From contig CAZJAT010000039.1 of assembly GCA_964544145.1 (NCBI GenBank), forward strand, positions 1 to 10,921: a stretch of 10,921 bases of DNA. Reading direction: 5' to 3'. The position numbers and the translations under genes are program-made. The number at the start of each line of letters is the position of its first letter. The first letter of the stretch is position 1. Shown here one piece after another: positions 8,152 to 10,921 of this stretch. The notes beneath the pieces were generated by a model. The model had not been told where the DNA came from, ran no database searches, and was given only the letters and a program-made list of their open reading frames with translations. This DNA comes from CAZJAT01 sp964544145 (lineage in GTDB: Bacteria; Hydrothermota; 32-111).

Positions 8152-10370
8152 TTATTTCCTCCTGTGAAATATTTTGATAAACCCGGAACAAGCAGAATTA
8201 TTGCAGGTAATAATGTTGTTGCTGAAAATGCTGATGATATCATTGTAATAGCAGTCAGCATACCAAATCTGCGCAGCGGTACAAGCTCAGCAAATACAAG
8301 AATAATGAATCCTGACACAACGGTTATCATGTTTATAAAAATAGCAACACCGGATGAATTGAGTGTAGCCAATATCCGCTTATTGATATTGCTGTTTTTT
8401 TCCTTTTTAAGTCTATCTAGAAAATGTATTGTATAATCTATACCTATACCTATTGTTATGCTGCCTACAAGTGCTGTGGCTATATCAAGCGGCAGATTGA
8501 AAATTCCCATGAATCCGAATATGACTATTAGAGTGAATAAAATGGGTATAATTCCCACTATTCCGGCAATGACATTCCTAAGTAAAATGGATAAAATAAT
8601 AAGAATAAGAGCAGATGCAATGATTAGGGACATGATTTGTGAATGTATAATACTGCTGTCTATCTCAACATAGAGCATAGGCATACCGGACATACTGAAT
8701 GTGAGACTGTCGCTGCTTATGGAATCAAGCAATGGTACATATTTGGAAATGAAATGTCTGACAGACCCAATGTCCAGACCATTTTTATATGATGCCTGTA
8801 TCAATGTTTCTTTCATATTGCTGTTTATTAAGTTTGATATTGTTTTATCACCTTCAATAAGGAAATAGAGATTGTTTATTTTATTATTAGATGGTATTGC
8901 TTTTTTTCCCTCAACAATTGAATTCATTTTTTTAATGATAAATGATATGCTATTTACATTATAAATATCCTGCTCAGCTGCCAGTCTTGAAGCAAGATAA
9001 TCAATTGTCTCAAGATTAACTGAATCGCGAATATTTCCGTTTGCCAGTATTTGAATGTAATTGGAACCGCCAAACTTTTCTTTTATTACAGATTCACTCT
9101 GTTTTATATATGTATCATCATCAAAATAATCAATAATATCAACACTGCGTTCTATTAGAAAAAGACCTGTGGTCATGATTGTAAATATGGCTATGCATAT
9201 AATCAGTATTGATGCTGGATGCCTGATGATGAAACGATTAATATGTCTTAATGGAGTGAATATGATATCACCATGTATCTTTCTCATTGGGAGATAAGAA
9301 AGTAAAGCCGGCATAAAAGTGACTGATATTAGGAGTGATATCAATACACCTATTGATGTGAATATACCAAAATCCTTGATAAGTGTGAGATATGAACCGA
9401 ATATGAATGATATGAAACCGACCATTGTAGTTAATCCGGCCAATATTACAGGGATAATAACATGCGATAAGGCTTTTTCAGTGCATTGTTTACCATTTTG
9501 GGATGTTTTTGAATCCTCATTATACCGATTGAGTATATGTATGCTGTATGCAGAACCGACAGCAAGCAGAATGACAGGAATGATATTGGAAATAAGGGTA
9601 AATGGTCTATTGAATATTGCCATTATACCCATTGTCCACACAATGGAGATGCAGACAGAAAGCAGGGGCAGGAATATGCCTCTCCATGAGCGGAAACTGA
9701 TGCCCAGAACAATAACCATTATAATACAAAGTAGAGGTATGAGCAGTTTCAAATCCTTCAATATTGCGGTATTTATATCCTTTATTATAAAAGGCTGTCC
9801 GCCGAAACGTGTTTGGGAAGGAAAGAAATGATTGCTTATCAACTCAATTTTTGATGCAGCAGTATTCTTATCAAGAGAAGGATGAATCTTGACAATTATC
9901 ATTGCACTCTGCATATCATCTGAAATAACTATACCCTTAAAATCACTGCTGCTGTCTATGTATTCTGCCAAGGAGTCCAGTGCAGAATCAGAAAAAGGCA
10001 GCAATTCCCGGTCTATAAGAGGACTGATTTCTATTATGCCATTATTATCCCGAATATCCGTTAAAGTCATAAGAGATATAATTGAACCGAAATCCAATAT
10101 CTCCAGTGAATCTGTGAGCATAATCATTTTATCTATTACATTATTGGAAAATATATCATCTTCAATGATTACCAGTGCAATGTGATTTCCATTATATTGT
10201 TCACCAATGTAATTAAACAATTTCACATATCTGTCATCAGGGGGCAATGAATTCAATATATCGGACTCAATACGCAATTGGAAGGAACAAACACTCATAA
10301 TAATGGTTATCAGTGTAATGATTATAATGACTGCAATGCGAAACCGGATGATAAAGCGGGCAAAAGGCAT
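8148..10370 (-). CDS. RND-superfamily exporter, MMPL type (12 membrane helices)
   Basis: This 740-residue protein has the two-fold RND layout. TM1 (about 11-29), a periplasmic loop (30-205) and TM2-6 (207-360) are followed by a second copy: TM7 (384-405), a loop (410-575) and TM8-12 (577-728). The second half carries GIGIDYTIHFLDR (641-653), the hallmark TM motif of MMPL proteins, with Asp645 as the likely proton-relay residue. The matching segment in the first half reads VGSAYSIHILNRYNE (271-285), with Ala where the Asp would be. This resembles the 'predicted exporter of the RND superfamily' group (COG1033-like), which pairs with LolA-like proteins, rather than drug pumps of the AcrB type, which are longer. 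The length is normal for that group. It starts with ATG after AAGGAGAAG, downstream of a candidate operator. It probably uses the proton gradient to lift a lipid-like substrate from the inner membrane; the substrate is unknown. Confidence 0.94.
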   Translation of the reverse strand: MPFARFIIRFRIAVIIIITLITIIMSVCSFQLRIESDILNSLPPDDRYVKLFNYIGEQYNGNHIALVIIEDDIFSNNVIDKMIMLTDSLEILDFGSIISLMTLTDIRDNNGIIEISPLIDRELLPFSDSALDSLAEYIDSSSDFKGIVISDDMQSAMIIVKIHPSLDKNTAASKIELISNHFFPSQTRFGGQPFIIKDINTAILKDLKLLIPLLCIIMVIVLGISFRSWRGIFLPLLSVCISIVWTMGIMAIFNRPFTLISNIIPVILLAVGSAYSIHILNRYNEDSKTSQNGKQCTEKALSHVIIPVILAGLTTMVGFISFIFGSYLTLIKDFGIFTSIGVLISLLISVTFMPALLSYLPMRKIHGDIIFTPLRHINRFIIRHPASILIICIAIFTIMTTGLFLIERSVDIIDYFDDDTYIKQSESVIKEKFGGSNYIQILANGNIRDSVNLETIDYLASRLAAEQDIYNVNSISFIIKKMNSIVEGKKAIPSNNKINNLYFLIEGDKTISNLINSNMKETLIQASYKNGLDIGSVRHFISKYVPLLDSISSDSLTFSMSGMPMLYVEIDSSIIHSQIMSLIIASALILIILSILLRNVIAGIVGIIPILFTLIVIFGFMGIFNLPLDIATALVGSITIGIGIDYTIHFLDRLKKEKNSNINKRILATLNSSGVAIFINMITVVSGFIILVFAELVPLRRFGMLTAITMISSAFSATTLLPAIILLVPGLSKYFTGGNK
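8158..8163 (-). promoter_or_regulatory. Ribosome binding site of the LolA-like gene, inside the exporter's last codons
   Basis: AGGAGG on the minus strand lies six bases before the ATG at 8151 and encodes the Gly-Gly near the exporter's C-terminus (GGNK). Together with the ATGA overlap it couples translation of the two genes. Confidence 0.8.
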
Positions 10371-10376
10371 AATCTT

Positions 10377-10382
10377 CTCCTT
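10377..10382 (-). promoter_or_regulatory. Ribosome binding site of the RND exporter
   Basis: AAGGAG on the minus strand, six bases before the ATG at 10370, is a near-ideal Shine-Dalgarno. It fixes the start of the exporter and abuts the right arm of the candidate operator. Confidence 0.75.
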
Positions 10383-10411
10383 GAATATTTGACCTAAATA
10401 TAGAAATGTTC
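10383..10411 (-). promoter_or_regulatory. Imperfect inverted repeat, candidate TetR operator
   Basis: Read on the minus strand, arms GAACATTT and AAATATTC (7 of 8 complementary) flank a 13-base spacer. The repeat ends where the Shine-Dalgarno of the pump gene begins and covers a -10-like TATATT. Position between a TetR gene and its probable target makes an operator likely, but in AT-rich DNA an 8-base imperfect repeat can arise by chance. Confidence 0.35.
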
Positions 10412-10424
10412 AAAAAAAGAGCAA
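10397..10424 (-). promoter_or_regulatory. Possible promoter of the exporter operon
   Basis: On the minus strand a -10-like TATATT (10402-10397, one mismatch to TATAAT) lies 16 bases after a weak TTGCTC (10424-10419, three matches to TTGACA). Transcription would start near 10389 with a leader of about 18-20 bases. The -35 is poor, so this is only a candidate; the pump could instead be read through from the tetR promoter outside the window. Confidence 0.25.
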
Positions 10425-10429
10425 AAAAA
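10412..10429. repeat. Two 7-base A-tracts in helical phase
   Basis: On the plus strand two runs of seven A (10412-10418 and 10423-10429) start 11 bases apart, separated by GAGC. A-tracts spaced about one helical turn apart bend DNA. They lie between the tetR stop and the candidate operator and could act as a curved or UP-like element upstream of the pump promoter. On the minus strand they read as T-runs without a hairpin before them, so they do not form an intrinsic terminator for tetR. Confidence 0.5.
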
Positions 10430-10921
10430 TTATTTATTTATAATACCGTAGAAAAATACATTGAGTAAATCATCAATTTTTTCATTTGAGTCATCATTGT
10501 TGCCAATTGCCCAGAGATACTCAAATCCCTTTAATGCAATAACAAATGCCCATGCTACTGTATGTGCATCATCTATGTGAAAGATGCCTGATTCGGCACC
10601 CTGTTCAAGAATGTCAGATATAATCTCCGTTTCTCTGATATCGTATTTTCTCCTCACCCTTTCAACAATACTGTGACTGACAATGTAATCCTCCCTGAAA
10701 GAGATATAGAATGATGCAATCTGTTTTATAAGGGAAATACGTGTCAGCACATATATGCGTATTTTTTCCTTTGGATCTTCCTCAGCATTGACTATGTCTG
10801 TCAATTGCTTAATCAATGAGTCAATCTGCCTTTCAATCACTTCATTGAGCAGCATTTCTTTATTGGGAAAATAATGGTAAATAAAGGTTTTTGTTTTACC
10901 GCAGGCGCGGGCAATATCATT
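10430..10921 (-). CDS. TetR-family transcriptional regulator (5' truncated by window edge)
   Basis: An internal ATG at 10855 could be taken as the start, but the frame continues without a stop to the right edge and adds 22 codons. These encode NDIARACGKTKTFIYHYFPNKE, the end of the TetR DNA-binding helix-turn-helix ('IA..AGVSKGTLYHHFPSKE'). The true start is therefore outside the window, probably about 20-30 residues further. About 163 residues are visible: the helix-turn-helix, then an all-helical ligand-binding domain ending in FFYGIINK. TetR regulators usually repress a neighbouring pump and are released by a small ligand, so this one likely controls the exporter operon just downstream on the same strand, and perhaps itself. 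The gene ends 59 bases before the pump start. Family assignment is firm; ligand and target are inferred. Confidence 0.92.
   Translation of the reverse strand, partial: NDIARACGKTKTFIYHYFPNKEMLLNEVIERQIDSLIKQLTDIVNAEEDPKEKIRIYVLTRISLIKQIASFYISFREDYIVSHSIVERVRRKYDIRETEIISDILEQGAESGIFHIDDAHTVAWAFVIALKGFEYLWAIGNNDDSNEKIDDLLNVFFYGIINK

Noticed and set aside
9319..9831. 170-codon open frame on the plus strand opposite the exporter
   Set aside because: It lies wholly antisense to the well-supported RND exporter, has no ribosome binding site or recognisable domain, and its composition is what the complement of hydrophobic codons gives.
10412..10432. T-runs on the minus strand after tetR as an intrinsic terminator
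   Set aside because: No stem-loop precedes the T-runs, so an intrinsic terminator is not supported.

Overview
This is an almost entirely coding, AT-rich window (G+C looks like roughly one third by eye; not computed). It comes from a bacterium with an outer membrane: one gene has a signal peptide, a beta-strand-rich body and a C-terminal Phe, and others belong to periplasmic and RND-exporter families. No RNA gene, insertion sequence, CRISPR array or origin is visible. The lineage cannot be fixed from sequence alone. The gene set would suit a low-GC member of the FCB/Cloacimonadota-like or spirochaete-like diderms, but that is a guess.

The window holds two convergent gene blocks that meet tail to tail at about 5521-5524. 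The left block (positions 2-5524, plus strand) has five tightly packed genes: the C-terminal part of a polytopic membrane protein resembling an ABC-2-type permease (cut by the left edge), an unrecognised exported glycine-rich protein with internal repeats, TldD, its partner TldE/PmbA, and a small unrecognised cytoplasmic protein. Spacings run from a 4-base ATGA overlap to 8 bases, and two stop codons are fused to the next gene's Shine-Dalgarno, so this looks like one translationally coupled operon. TldD keeps its HExxxH site and a likely third zinc ligand (Cys); TldE lacks HExxxH, as expected. In other bacteria this pair degrades unfolded peptides or matures modified peptides. Its placement beside a possible export permease is suggestive of peptide processing and export, but no precursor peptide is visible here.

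The right block (10921-5521, minus strand) reads as a regulated envelope-export operon: a TetR-family regulator (cut by the right edge, with its helix-turn-helix visible), a 12-helix RND/MMPL exporter, a LolA-like periplasmic protein, an outer-membrane beta-barrel protein, and a small exported protein with a TPR-like C-terminus. Inner-membrane pump, periplasmic carrier and outer-membrane barrel together suggest movement of a lipid or other hydrophobic molecule across the envelope. The only real intergenic gap (59 bp, between tetR and the pump) holds an imperfect inverted repeat overlapping a -10-like box, and two A-tracts one helical turn apart, consistent with an operator/promoter.

The two operons end in overlapping stop codons (CTAA), with no visible terminator between them.
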